Positions 34,885 to 45,530 of a stretch of DNA of 64,000 bases are shown here, piece after piece. Location: NCBI RefSeq assembly GCF_963259705.1, contig NC_081850.1:34829892-34893891 (forward strand). The letters run 5' to 3'. A model generated the notes under the pieces. It was not told the DNA's origin. It was given only the letters and a program-made list of their open reading frames with translations, and made no database searches. A program made the position numbers and the translations under genes. The DNA is from Myotis daubentonii. Lineage: Eukaryota; Chordata; Mammalia; Chiroptera; Vespertilionidae. Each line of letters opens with the position of its first letter. Within the stretch, counting starts at the first letter, position 1.

Positions 34885-35434
34885 CTAGGGGCCCGGTGCA
34901 CGAAATTCGTGCACTGGGTGTGTGTGTGGGGGGGGAGTGTCCCTCAGCCCAGCCTGCCCCCTCTCACATATTGGGAGCCCTCAGGCGTCGACCCCCATCA
35001 CCCTCCAATCGCAGGATCGGCCCCTTGCCCAGGCCTGACGCCTCTGGCCTAGGCGTCGGGCCCGGGCAGCGGGGACCCACAGCTGCAGTGGCCCCACGAT
35101 CGTGGGCTTCGCTTTAGGCCCAGGCAAGGGACCCCTAGCTCCCGGGACTGCCAGCTTCGACCATGTCCAGCTCCCATCGCTGGCTCCACCCCTACTTCCT
35201 GCTATCACTGGCCAGGGCGGAAAAGGCACCTGATTCTCTGATCATGGCTGGGGGCTTCTTCCTGCTTTCCCTTTCGCCTCCCTGCATTGTGCCTACATAT
35301 GCAAATTAACCGCCATCTTGTTGACAGTTAACTGCCAATCTTAGTTGGCAGTTAATTTGCATATAGCCCTGATTAGCCAATGAAAAGGGTATCGTCGTAC
35401 GCCAATTACCATTTTTCTCTTTTATTAGTGTTGA
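34885..35434 (-). mobile_element. HeliBatN-type Helitron
   Basis: It starts CTAGGGGCCCGGTGCACGAA after A (34884) and ends CTCTTTTATTAGTGTTGA before T (35435), so the element reads TCAACACTAATAAAAG at its 5' end. The 3' hairpin GTGCACGAAATTCGTGCAC is well preserved at 34896-34914. Confidence 0.93.
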
Positions 35435-35620
35435 TTTGTCCCCCAAATCTTTAAGTCAAAATATACACTGAAAATTTACCGCACGCTTAACATGCACATA
35501 CTCCCTATAAGCCAACATCACTGCCAGCTCCACGGCAAGTGGCTGCGGTGCTCAGAGCACAGCAAGATGTTCTCACGTCTTCATCTGAAATGAAGAACCT
35601 CAATTTAAATACTACTTCGT

Positions 35621-35639
35621 GTGTGTGTGCGCATGCGCG

Positions 35640-35674
<35 letters not shown>
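35621..35674. repeat. Alternating (GT)n-(GC)n-(AC)n tract
   Basis: GTGTGTGTGCGCATGCGCGC is followed by more GC and then (AC)n, all strictly alternating purine and pyrimidine. Confidence 0.95.
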
Positions 35675-35675
<1 letters not shown>

Positions 35676-35723
35676 GGATATCTAAGCCGGAAGGGAGGTA
35701 GAGGTCATGCACTCCAGTAGTTT

Positions 35724-35925
35724 TCCCTTTTTGGATTTTTACTAATTTTTAGAGAGAGACAGACAGACAAACAGACATTGATGTGAAAGAGAAACATCGA
35801 TTGGCTGCCTCCTGAATGCCCCCTGCCAGAGATCGAGCCCTCAACCCAACCTGGGCATGTACGCTTACAGGGGACTTTTGGTGCACAGGATAATGCCCAA
35901 CTAACCGAGCCATATTGGCTAGGGC
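35724..35925 (-). mobile_element. Ves SINE
   Basis: Reverse copy: GAGAGAGACAGACAGACA, TTGGCTGCCTCCTGAATGCC, and the head CCGAGCCATATTGGCTAGGG. Confidence 0.9.
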
Positions 35926-36084
35926 TCCAGTACTTTCTTGCTTCCAGAATCTTCATCAGGACCCCTGAACAAGTTGGCATGAGTCATTAAGAGCCCAGAC
36001 TCCAAACTTCTTAAATCAGTTCCCAATTTAACTCTGTTACTTTTTGGGTTTCTCATGAACTTAGATTCAGAAATATGTCAATGG

Positions 36085-36255
36085 ATGGGAAGCCTGGCTC
36101 TCCACTTGCCCTCTGTGTGACGTTAGGCAAGTCCTTTAACCTCTCCGGGCTTACCCATAGGGTTGTTGTGTAGATTTAATGGGCTAATATACATAAAGCT
36201 CCTGGGACAGTACACACAGCACATAATAACTGCTCAATAAATTGAGCTATCATTA
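36085..36255 (+). repeat. MIR SINE
   Basis: 'CTCTGTGTGACGTTAGGCAAGTCC', 'CATAGGGTTGTTGTGTAGATTTAATG', 'AATAACTGCTCAATAAATTG': a long, fairly well preserved MIR. Confidence 0.85.
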
Positions 36256-36320
36256 TCTTAAAAGCGTTCCATAAGTCAAAAACAATGAAAATTATCTATC
36301 AACCTAAGTCCCCAATCCAA

Positions 36321-36481
36321 TCCTATATAATAAAAGAGTAGTGTGCAAATTGTCCCCTCAACCGGAGTTCTTCTGGGAGTTCAACCAGGGGACAGGCTGG
36401 CCGGGGGTAAGGGAGGGAGGCCCTGGCCGGCAGCCACTAGGGACCCTACCAGTGCACGAATTTCATGCACTGGGCCTCTAA
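36321..36481 (+). mobile_element. Short HeliBatN-type Helitron next to exon F
   Basis: It starts TCCTATATAATAAAAGAG after A (36320) and ends GCACTGGGCCTCTAA before T (36482). The 3' hairpin is GTGCACGAATTTCATGCAC (36451-36469). At 161 bp it keeps both termini and little else. It ends 56 bp before the splice acceptor of exon F. Confidence 0.93.
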
Positions 36482-36537
36482 TCCATTAATATAGGCCTGG
36501 AAGATAATTGGCGTTCAACTCTTTTCTTGCCCTACAG

Positions 36538-36675
36538 GGTAACAGTTTGGCTGTCCACAGCCCCAACCGAGCCTCTGACCCACTGGTACCAGGTGCGGTG
36601 CCTTCTTCAGACTCCTCTCTTTGCCAAGGAAGGGGAAACCCTCTCAGGGAGAGTGCTGTTCGTAGCCAATAAACG
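36538..36675 (+). CDS. CARM1L: CARM1-like arginine methyltransferase, exon F (THW loop)
   Basis: After one base completing Leu it codes [18 protein letters not shown], then [14 protein letters not shown] and on to VLFVANK plus two bases. The THW loop of type I PRMTs is intact. Its His falls at codon 191 of the joined exons, corresponding exactly to CARM1 H415 when exon A starts at residue 225, so no net indel has accumulated. The acceptor is TTCTTGCCCTACAG at 36524-36537 and the donor is GTAAGC at 36676. Phases are 2 in and 2 out. The longest exon after A and nearly identical to CARM1 at its start. Confidence 0.92.
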
Positions 36676-37399
36676 GTAAGCAGGAAAGTACAGACCGGAT
36701 CCCACCGCTGCTTGTGGGTGGGAGCAGGAAAAAGCTGGCAGGCCCCTGAGACTCCAGCACTGAGAAATAGCAACTTTCCAAAGGCCTGGCTGAATGTCAC
36801 AGGGTACCCTCTGCCTCAAAACTGGCAGGGCAGATGTCAACTGCACTGCGTGTGGCAAAGAAGAGGAGCTTCGGGTAACCAAGGGCCATGTTCTCCACCT
36901 GCACGTGGAGGAAAGAAGGAAATCCACCAACTCATGGGAACTCTTGCCAAAGGCTTGAATTACCAAGTGCCTTAAATCCCACGTCAGCTTCCTGGCCTCA
37001 CTTACACCTGTCCAGCCACTCAGCCCAAATTTAGTGCAACAAAACCAATCGGCATTGCAGGAGCAGTGTATGGTGTATCAGGCAGGACTGGCTGCTTCCT
37101 GCTGGTCATGGATTTCACAAGGTCTCTGCAGTAATTACTTGGATTTATCTCATTTTTAATATACTCTGTTTTCTTTTTGCCTTGTTGGAGCTTCTCCTGG
37201 GTGCATTAGAGGAGAGAGGAGTAGCAGACTGGGTCGAGGACTCTCAGGATATTAAGGGTACTCAGAGGTCATCTCATTCAACTGTCTTCCCTCCCTACCA
37301 ACCCCCCTTCCTTGGCCCTGTGCTTGAGCAGTCCAGGAGCAGAGAACTCACCACCTCCCGAATCAACCCTTCCACTTTTAAAAGTCTTTATTTATTTAT
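36676..37399. other. Intron sequence, nothing recognised
   Basis: No repeat or exon. Minus-strand frames overlapping exon F (36486-36966) are its antisense shadow. Confidence 0.45.
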
Positions 37400-37614
37400 T
37401 AAAAAAATATTTTTTTATTGATTTCAGAGAAGAAGGGAGAGGGGGAGAGAGATAGAAACATAAATAGTAAGAGAAAACCATTGATCAGCTGCCTCCTGCA
37501 TGCCCCACACTGGGGATGGAGCCTGCAAGCCTGGCAAGTACCTGGACCGGGAATCGAACTGTGACCTCCTCGTTCATAGGTTAATGCTCAACTACTGAGC
37601 CATACTGATGAGGC
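37400..37614 (-). mobile_element. Ves SINE
   Basis: Reverse copy: AAAAAATATTTTTTTATTGA, GATCAGCTGCCTCCTGCATG, and the head TGAGCCATACTGATGAGGCT. Confidence 0.93.
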
Positions 37615-37629
37615 TCTTTATTTCTTTAA

Positions 37630-38300
37630 TTACAAAAACCTAACATGCTCATATGTGAATTCAAAACCACAAAAGTGTCTCCAGCCCCCCTATGCTCCCA
37701 CCATTTGCCCCACTCTCCAGATGTGACCCATTGTCTGTTTCCTTGGAGGTGGCTTACTGTGCGTGTGCCAACAAGTAACTCCTTGTGGGTTGGTTGTTGT
37801 TGTTTTATAAGGAGATTGCACTAGCAATCTGAAACTTAAGATTTCCCTTAGTACTAAGTCCTGAATTTGTACAGATAGATTTGCTTTGTTCTTTTAATAG
37901 ATGCATAATAGTCTGGGGCATGGATATACCAGAATGTTATTCTTCAATCCATGATTGATATTTAGCTTGCTTTCTTTGCTATTATGAAAAAGTTTGCACT
38001 AAATATTCTTGAACATATAGCTTGCCCGTGAATATTTCTAAATGAGATGCCTAGAAATGAAAACGCTGGATTAACAAGTACGTACTTGTTACAGTCTGGC
38101 AAATTCTACCAGTTGCCGCTCACACCGGCAATGGCTAAGCCTGCTCATTTCTCCACATGTTTCCCTAGACTGAATGTTGTCATTCTCTATGGTTTTTGCT
38201 AATCTAATAGCCCCAAAAATAATTTTTTAAGTTGCATCTGGTTGTTTTGGTTTGCATTTATTGATAAGGTTAGGTAACTTTTCATACAGTCTTAGGCTAT
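37630..38300. repeat. Old L1-type LINE fragment
   Basis: Phrases such as 'AATAGTCTGGGGCATGGATATACC', 'TGCCTAGAAATGAAAACGCTGG' and 'TTTTGGTTTGCATTTATTGATAAGG' are typical of decayed mammalian L1 3' sequence, like the block at 16480. Confidence 0.55.
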
Positions 38301-38854
38301 TGCTGTCTTAAACTTTAGATATCTCTAATTATTACAAAACTATTATTACTGTTGATCCTATATCTTACTTCCTATAAATTCTACTAATTGATCTTACTTA
38401 TGTCTCTGAATTTTTAGAAAATGGTCTATTCCAACCTTCCAATGGCAGTTGTTCAAATATTTGGAGCGTTTTATGAAATATCCTTTCCATCTCTATCTTC
38501 ACGCTAACATCCTCGACTCCTTCCTTCTATAAGAGTGACTTTGAAATAGTCTGAAATTCTAAGTCCACTCCTCTGGAAATATCCAGGTTATCATTGTCTG
38601 CTTTAAAATATTTCACTAAAACTAAATACAGGACAGCATATGTGTTCTGATGAGTGGTGGGTACGGAGTGACAGCAAACACTGCCATTTTGAGTACTGTA
38701 CTTATAATAATGTGATTAAAGCTTAAATTAAGTCTAGGGGCCATTTTACTTGAGTGTTTAGTCAATTAAAACAAAAATTATTTTTATATGCTCTAATTTT
38801 AGGTTATATTAGTGTGCAGCTGATTTTTGTCAGCTTTGGTTCCATTTCATATAT
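38301..38854. other. Intron sequence, nothing recognised
   Basis: AT-rich; no exon or confident repeat. Confidence 0.4.
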
Positions 38855-39061
38855 ATATATTTAATATAGTTCTTTAATGATTTAAGAGAGGAAGGGAGAG
38901 GGAGAGAGAGATAAGAACATCCATGATGAGAGAGAATCGTTGATCGGCTGCCTCCTGCATGGCCCCCGCAACCCGGGCATGTGTCTTTGGACAGAATTGA
39001 ACCCGGGACCCCTCAGTCCACAGGCTGGTGCTGTATCCACTGAGCCAGACAGGCTAGAGCT
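38855..39061 (-). mobile_element. Ves SINE
   Basis: Reverse copy: AAGAGAGGAAGGGAGAGGGA, TTGATCGGCTGCCTCCTGCA, and the head TGAGCCAGACAGGCTAGAGC. Confidence 0.92.
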
Positions 39062-40102
39062 CAATTCTTGTATTTATTCCACTCATGCATTTATCATGTT
39101 ATTTTTAGTTCCTTACTAGAGCCAATGGATTATTTTATTTACTTTTAAAATTCTTTTGTGTGATTTTCAAATTTAATAGGCAAATTTTTATTCAAAAATT
39201 ATTAAGCAGAAAGAGGCCAAGGATGTACTCTTTCTTCAAAATTTGAATAGCCTAGTCTGCACCCTTTGAATTTGGTTATGGAAGTAGCTCAAATGCAGCC
39301 ACCTGGACTCAGGTCCAGCCCACATCCTCCATCCAGTCCGGAAAGAAAGATGACCTGACTTTTGTTGAATGTGATCTCAGGATAAGCTTAATCTCTGGCT
39401 TCACCCTCATGGCCCAGTCCAATAACCCTGCCAAAAAGGGAAATAAAGCTAATTGGATGATGTTCTTATTAGTTTTTAGTGAAACTTATTTTCCCTGCTT
39501 TTATAACTCACTGGTAACATTCTGTATATGTTTTACACATCTTCATTTTCTCAATAGTACGTCTCAAATATATTTCCATATCAGTACTTTGAGATAGTTC
39601 CTTCTCTTCATTGAGTTATTGCCTTTCCATGTCATGATCTTCTTCCACAAAGGTTATTACTGCTTCCTACAGAGAGTGAGGGCTTAAATGTGGTTTTAAA
39701 AATTCATAAGAAAATATCTGCTCACGTATTTTATTTGTCCCAAGACATCATTTACCTGATGTGTGTTTTATATCTGTTAGTAAATTTTGCTTGCTCTTTT
39801 TCTACTTGTTTTCTAATAATATCTTTGTATGAATGTTATGGTTGTTCATCATCCAGTTAAAAGGACACTTCTGAACAGCAATTTACAAGAAAGAAGTTCC
39901 TGTGGTAGAGAAAGATGTGATTGTCTTCATGCTATCTGTCTTTCTCACTCACACTCTCTCGTTCTGTGCTGCCACCGAGTCTTTCTGCTTCCTGCAAATA
40001 TGGCTCCTCTGTGAGTCTTTAGATCGTTCCACATGTTTAGTTCTAAGAGCATTTCTGGCAAAGTCTTCTTTACCCCAGTTCCTGCAGAAGATATTACAAA
40101 TA
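39062..40102. other. Intron sequence, nothing recognised
   Basis: No exon or repeat was recognised. Confidence 0.4.
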
Positions 40103-40551
40103 AGGAATCAAGCTTTTTCTTTTTGATTCTCAAGTTTTATTCAAGAACTCATACAAAATGTGTCAGGTAAGTGAGTTTTAATCATCATCTTCCTCTTCTT
40201 CGTCCTAGTTAATCTGGAAGTAACGCAGTCCATAACTCTCTTTGCTTTTAGCAACTTTGTACAGCCAGTCATGGAGATTATTCTTCTGCAAATATTTTTT
40301 GGTGAGATATTTCAAATACCTTTTGGAAATAGGCACCTCAGAAGTTACAGTGATCTTGCTCTTGCTTCTTTCCACCTTTATTCCCAGCTTTTTTCATTCA
40401 CTTTGATTCTCTCCTGAAGAAACTGCTCAAAAAAGCAGCATCCATGATTCCGTCTTCTACAGGATGGGTGCAGTCAAGGGTAAACTTCAGAACATGCTTC
40501 CCTTTTTTGACCCCCTTTGCCACAAGCTTTTTAAGGAGGAATTAAGCTTTT
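40103..40551 (-). pseudogene. RPL22P: Processed pseudogene of ribosomal protein L22
   Basis: The minus strand carries most of the RPL22 coding sequence: [20 protein letters not shown], then [13 protein letters not shown], and later [20 protein letters not shown] and RYFQIN. RPL22 is a component of the large ribosomal subunit. The copy is dead: the start is lost at the 5' end, the middle has a deletion and frameshift around the KAGN region, and the Gln after RYFQIN is a TAG. It has no introns. The AATAAA signal is at 40136-40141 (reversed) with an A-rich tail beyond. Flanking direct repeats AGGAATCAAGCTTTT (40103-40117) and AGGAATTAAGCTTTT (40537-40551) differ at one base, marking L1-mediated retroposition. 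Confidence 0.92.
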
Positions 40552-40559
40552 GCATTTCA

Positions 40560-40925
40560 GAAAATGCTCTTTGCTGTCAGGGAGTTTGTTATTGCAAGCA
40601 TTTTCTGAGATGTGCTGTCCCTGAGCTCTCCTGCCCTTCTTTGCATTTCTGTATTTTTTGTTTTGTGTGGCTTACAACCAATCGCAGGTGCTTTTACAGG
40701 CCTTGCACATACGTTGGAGACAGCAGATTATATCTTTCTCCTGATTTTACAGAAAATGAAGTCTGCGGTTTACAGTATATTTCTCTTCTCCTTGCTTTTG
40801 GGTAGCTTCCAGGAGGAAACGTGGGAAATGCTGATTTGTGCCATGTTCATCATGGAAGTTACCACTTTCTTCCAAAATCCTTATAAACCATCTGTTTAAT
40901 GACCAGTTCTAAAAAAAAAAAAGTG
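40560..40925 (+). other. Unidentified block with hydrophobic frame and terminal A-run
   Basis: A 95-codon frame (40612-40899) is strongly hydrophobic (about three membrane-like stretches) and is followed at 40909-40921 by an A run. This could be a retrocopy of a membrane-protein mRNA, but I do not recognise the family. A frame overlapping it in +2 (to 40805) reads similarly far, so chance is possible. Confidence 0.25.
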
Positions 40926-41579
40926 CTCAGTAGCAGCTGCCAACATCTGCCTGGAGTTTTGGACTTGGCCTTTTCTGCTTTGTGCAAACCAGTATTAACA
41001 ATCTTTTGCTTTCAAATATTTATGTTTCTAAGGTACCTTAGGGTATAATTAGGTAAGTAATTTTAAGTCATCTTATTCTTTCATTACTTCTTTTCTGACA
41101 TATCTTGGGTTGCATTATCAATCATATTTTTCTACCCTTTTCTCCTTTGTTTTCCTAATAGTAAGAAGGAAGCAAACTATTTACCTTGCACACTTGCCTC
41201 ATGACTCCCAGGGCTCCCACAGTTCTCTATCCCTTGCTGTTGCACCACTGTTGCTTGCTGTTTTTGCCTATAAGTGACCTTCCCAAAAAAAGGGCCCGAG
41301 TCTTACTCTGTAGTGTATCCCTCTTCACTTATTACATTCCAGAGACTCTGCAATATTGTGGAGTAAACACCTGAATGAAGGACTCAGAAGCAGATGATCC
41401 CTTTCTTATTAAGAACTTAGTCCGGTGCAATTGAAAGGAGACCGTAAAATGTCCTGGGCATATACTACTTTGCAGGAGGAAGAAAGGAAGGAGGGTGGGA
41501 GGAAGTCCTTTATCTCACTAGACCAGTTGCCTTGTAGTGAATGAGGCCAGGTTTTGGGGTCTCATGTGTCTTGGTCCTG

Positions 41580-41715
41580 TCTAGTTTCTTTAGTACTAGC
41601 ACCCCAGTTTCCTGACCTCATCATCTGTAATGTAGAATTTATAATAATTATCTCACTAGGCTTTCGCAAATACTGAAGGAGAGAAAATAGTAATTAACAC
41701 ATAGTAGGTCCACAG
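41580..41715 (+). repeat. MIR SINE
   Basis: 'CAGTTTCCTGACCTCATCATCTG', 'ATAATAATTATCTCACTAGG', 'ATTAACACATAGTAGGTCC'. Confidence 0.65.
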
Positions 41716-42984
41716 TATGTCTTAGTTGTATCCACTTCCTCTTTCCTTAGTCTCTTTCTTACTCTCATTGTATCTCATCAGATTTTTTGTTTTATAATTA
41801 TTGTTTTTCTGGGTATTTCTACAGACTTCAGCGCTTTCTGGATGTCTGTGTTTTCACACTATTTTCTCAGTAAGGTGCTATGTCTTTGTTCTGCCTTGGA
41901 TAGGCTCTCCCCTCGCTTATTGTCAAATAATCTTTTAAACGCTGACCTCCTGGGAGAACTCCCTCTGCAACCACACAGGTGTGACAATGACTGACCTTTT
42001 CTTCCCCCCAACCCCCACCATTTGTGATTGTATTGTTAGCATTTTATTTTTGACAACCTGCCATCATTCTTGAGCTGTCACTCATTTTATTGCTCTGGAC
42101 AATAAAGTAGAACTTGTTTTTTATGAACTTTATGAAATTTATATCCCTAAAGTTTACAGATATGGCCTCCAACATTTTTTGATCATGTGGACCGATGAGT
42201 AAAAACACTTCATGTATGTGCTTCCCAAGTGTACTAATATTTCTCTTTTAATTATGTATATGTTCTACGATAATAATAGAAAGCACCAACCTAAGCTCTC
42301 TATATAGATGGATATTATACTAATATACACATGCATAAACATGTCTCTATATACACACATATAGAAACTCATATAATGTATATAAGATATACAAAACCAG
42401 GAATAAAAAGAATGAACTGAAAATTAAATGTAGGCTGATTGTTGGGTGTAACTCAGCCACCTATCCTGTGCCAGAATGTTCTGAAACATACTTTATGGGT
42501 TTGAGATCCCTGTGAAGGACTCTGTACCCAGGTTTGCCAGGGGATTTGGTTTGCAGAGCGTTTGGTGAATTTTGTGATTTACAGAATTAAAAGAAATGCT
42601 GATCAAACTATTAAAGCTTTTGAAAGCTTCAAGTGCCCCTCCGAATGGTCTACCTTGGACTGCACCTAAGATAGCTGTATATTTGGACAGCTGCATCAGA
42701 AGGAATTATTGTGCACCGTAAGGCACTGTAAAGTTGTAGTGTGTGCTGGTATAGTTTTAAGTGACATTTCTTTGTTCTATAATGTTACTGAGAATCTCCC
42801 AGCACATGATTAGTATTACTTAGTAATGTTAAACCACATTATTTAAGGTACAAACAGAGTCTTACTTTTGCAGAACCTGAGAAACTGTGTGAACATGACC
42901 GATAGCTTAGCTCTTAGCTGATGATTAGAATCCTGCATCTACCCAGTAAATTCACTAGTGTTCAACAAGTATTTGGTAAACAAA
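41716..42984. other. Intron sequence, nothing recognised
   Basis: AT-rich. No exon or confident repeat. Confidence 0.4.
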
Positions 42985-43244
42985 TGCCTTAGTTTCCTAG
43001 GGCTGGTGGGACAAATTACTACAAACCAGTTGGCTTCAAACAACAGACATTTATTTTCTTGCACTTCTGGAGCCTGGAAGTCTGCAATCAAAATGTCAGC
43101 AGGTCCATACTCCCTCTGGAGGCTCTGGGCAAGAAGGTTTTCTGTGATTTTCAGCTTTTGGTAGTGCCCGACAACCCTTTCTGTTCCTTCCAGTCTCTGC
43201 CTGTCTGTACTTGGCCTTCTTTCCTGTATGTACCTTTATGTGTT

Positions 43245-43435
43245 TCCTCCTCCTCCTCCTCCTCCTCCTCCTCCTCCTCCTCCTCCTCCTCCTCCTCCTC
43301 CTCTTCTTCTTCTTCTTCTTCTTCTTCTTCTTCCTTCTTCCTTCTTCCTCCTCCTCCTCCTCCTCTTCCTCCTCTTCCTCCCCTTCCTCCTTCTCCTCCT
43401 TCTTCTCCTTCTTCTCCTTCTCCTTCTTCTTTTCT
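43245..43435. repeat. Pure pyrimidine (TCC/TTC)n tract
   Basis: About 190 bp with almost only C and T on the plus strand: (TCC)n at 43245-43301, then (TTC)n, then mixed TCC, TTC and CTCC units. It adjoins the 3' tail side of the minus-strand Ves SINE. Long poly-Ser, poly-Pro, poly-Leu and poly-Glu frames here are artefacts. Confidence 0.97.
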
Positions 43436-43652
43436 TCTGATTTTCATTGATTCTTTGAGAGAGAGGAAGGAGAAGGAGAAAGAGAAAACAAAACATTGAT
43501 GTGAGAGCAAACCATTGAACAGCTGTCTCCCTCTCATCCCCCACCAGGGATCCAGCCCACAACTCAGGTATGTGCCCTGAGTGGGAATCAAAGTGGCACC
43601 CCTTTGGTGCACCGGACAAATGCAAACCAACTGAGCCGCACTGGCCAGGGCT
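43436..43652 (-). mobile_element. Ves SINE
   Basis: Reverse copy: TCTGATTTTCATTGATTC (tail), GAACAGCTGTCTCCCTCTCA, and the head TGAGCCGCACTGGCCAGGGC. Confidence 0.93.
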
Positions 43653-43835
43653 CTCCTCTCATGGGGACACCAGTCATTGTATTTGGGGCACATCCTACTC
43701 CAGTATGACCTCATTTAAACTTCATTACAGGTGCAAAGATCCTATTTCCAAATTAGACCATATTGACAGGCAATTGGGGTTAGGATGTAAGCATATATTT
43801 TGACAGGACACAATTCAATTCACAGTAACAACTAA

Positions 43836-44310
43836 CTGGAAAAATTAAAGATAACTGTCCAGTATTTTCTTCCCTACCCCAGCGTGTTGTTCTATATCCT
43901 CTCGGGGCACACTCACGCCCCGTTGAAGAACACTGACCTAGAGTCCATGCCTGTGGCTGAGGTGCTCTTTCTTTCCTTTATCAGTAACTCCTCAAGTGAC
44001 TTGGCCATTTCCCCCCACACTTCCCACACCTTCTCTTCTCCATCCCCTTCTTCTTTGATGGTCAGCCCTATGCTGTCTCACTCTTGCACCTTCTGTTTTC
44101 TCTAAGATGAAATTATCATGAATTACCACATTTTCCAGAAAAGACATATTCCACTTATGTTCCCAAGTTTTTAATTCTTGTGGAATATTACAAAAGAAAT
44201 ATTCGTATATAAAGTGATGATTTTTGTAGTCAAACCTTGAACTAGTTATGTCCCCACTTATGTCACTTGCTCTGTCTCCATAAGATTTACATATATATGT
44301 ATTTTTTTAA
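43836..44310. other. Intron sequence, nothing recognised
   Basis: No exon or repeat was recognised. Confidence 0.4.
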
Positions 44311-44535
44311 TCCTCACCTGAGGATATATTTTTATTGCTTTTAGAGAGAGAGGGAGGGAGGGAGGAGATAGAGGTCAATGTGAGAGAGAAACATCAATTA
44401 GTTGCCTCCCATACACGCCCCGACCACCGATCAAACCCAAAACCTATATATCATGTGTTCTGACCCAGGATTTGAACCCACATCCTTTTGGTGTATGGGA
44501 CAAGCTCCACCCAACTGAGCCACCTGGCCAGAGCT
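44311..44535 (-). mobile_element. Ves SINE, subfamily with TCCTCAGGTGAGGA tail
   Basis: Reverse copy. The tail is TTAATCCTCACCTGAGGATA, then AGAGAGAGAGGGAGGGAGGG, and the head TGAGCCACCTGGCCAGAGCT. The tail resembles that of the plus copy ending near 7200. Confidence 0.9.
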
Positions 44536-45336
44536 GTCTTTGTAAGATTTAAAATGGCAAAGAACTAGGATATTTTATCTGTTTGTTTTTAATACACATT
44601 GCCAAATAATAGGTTCAGAAGAATTGATAATTATTTAAGGCCCTATTTACGGATAGTTTTAGAAGATTATCCATTACTGGTTATTTAATTATCGCACATT
44701 AATTTGGGGGCTTACACTTGGCCTCCTGGGTATCTTTGCACTAGCATGACACTATTCCTGGGATAGAAAAGTGCATTATTTTCCTAAAATGTTAAGTGAT
44801 TTCCCTTGGTTAGTGAATCACTATCAAATCAGTGAACCTAACCATCCCCCTGCTCACTCCCTAACCACCACCACCATCCCCCCTTCCCCCCCCCCATCAC
44901 ACACACACTCATCGAAGGGTTTTGAGGACAAATCTCAGCTTTCACTGACCAAACTGAGCCATGGCATGCCATGAGGTGACCAGAAGCTTTCTTTTTCTTC
45001 CGTTAGGGAAGGTGGGACTTAGATCCTGGGTAAGGAAGAAGAGTGGGCTGTGAAAAGTGACTATAAAGGACAATGTGACTGAAAAGGACTGTAACGGATC
45101 ATACCTGGTATTCTGAGAAGAGCCTTGCTAAAGACCCTAAGGCAAACCTTTACTGACTGTTCTTCCCAACCACAACAGGAACATTCAGTTCTTAGTTGTG
45201 ACAAATCTGACTCCCATGTGCATCCATAAGCATACACATTTGCACATACCTCGGAGTTCTATATTAATTATTTCAAATATTGTTAAGGAGGTATCTTTCA
45301 TTTGGCAAAATGTATAGGTGTGTCCCTCCCTGACTT
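44536..45336. other. Intron sequence, nothing recognised
   Basis: Only a C/CA-rich stretch (44865-44912) stands out. Confidence 0.4.
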
Positions 45337-45530
45337 TTTTTTTTTTAGATATTTTACTGATTTGGGGTTTTTTAGAGAGGGGAAAGGAGAGGAAGAGAGA
45401 GAAAAAAAGCACCAATTGGCTGCCTACTGCACGCCACCTACCGGCATCGAGAGGCATGTGCCCTGACCAGAATCTAACCAGCTAGTGCCCGAGATGATGC
45501 CCAACCAACTGGACCACACCAGCCAGGGCC
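45337..45530 (-). mobile_element. Ves SINE
   Basis: Reverse copy: T-run, GATATTTTACTGATTTGGGG, CAATTGGCTGCCTACTGCAC, and the head CTGGACCACACCAGCCAGGG. Confidence 0.9.

Larger units (their letters stand above)
42985..43835 (-). mobile_element. MLT1-type MaLR LTR, interrupted by a SINE and its tail repeat
   Basis: Left part (42985-43235): 'AGTTTCCTAGGGCTGGTGGG', 'GGCTTCAAACAACAGACATTT'. Right part (43653-43835): 'GGGGACACCAGTCATTGTATTTG', 'AAGATCCTATTTCCAAATTAG'. Together these are the reverse complement of an MLT1 LTR. The Ves SINE at 43436-43652 and the microsatellite at 43245-43435 lie inside it. Confidence 0.8.

Noticed and set aside
36607..36966. 119-codon minus-strand frame
   Set aside because: Antisense to exon F, whose sense frame matches CARM1.
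43059..43714. Frames of 70 to 187 codons with poly-Ser, poly-Pro, poly-Leu, poly-Arg or poly-Glu
   Set aside because: All are translations of the (TCC/TTC)n tract and the adjacent SINE.
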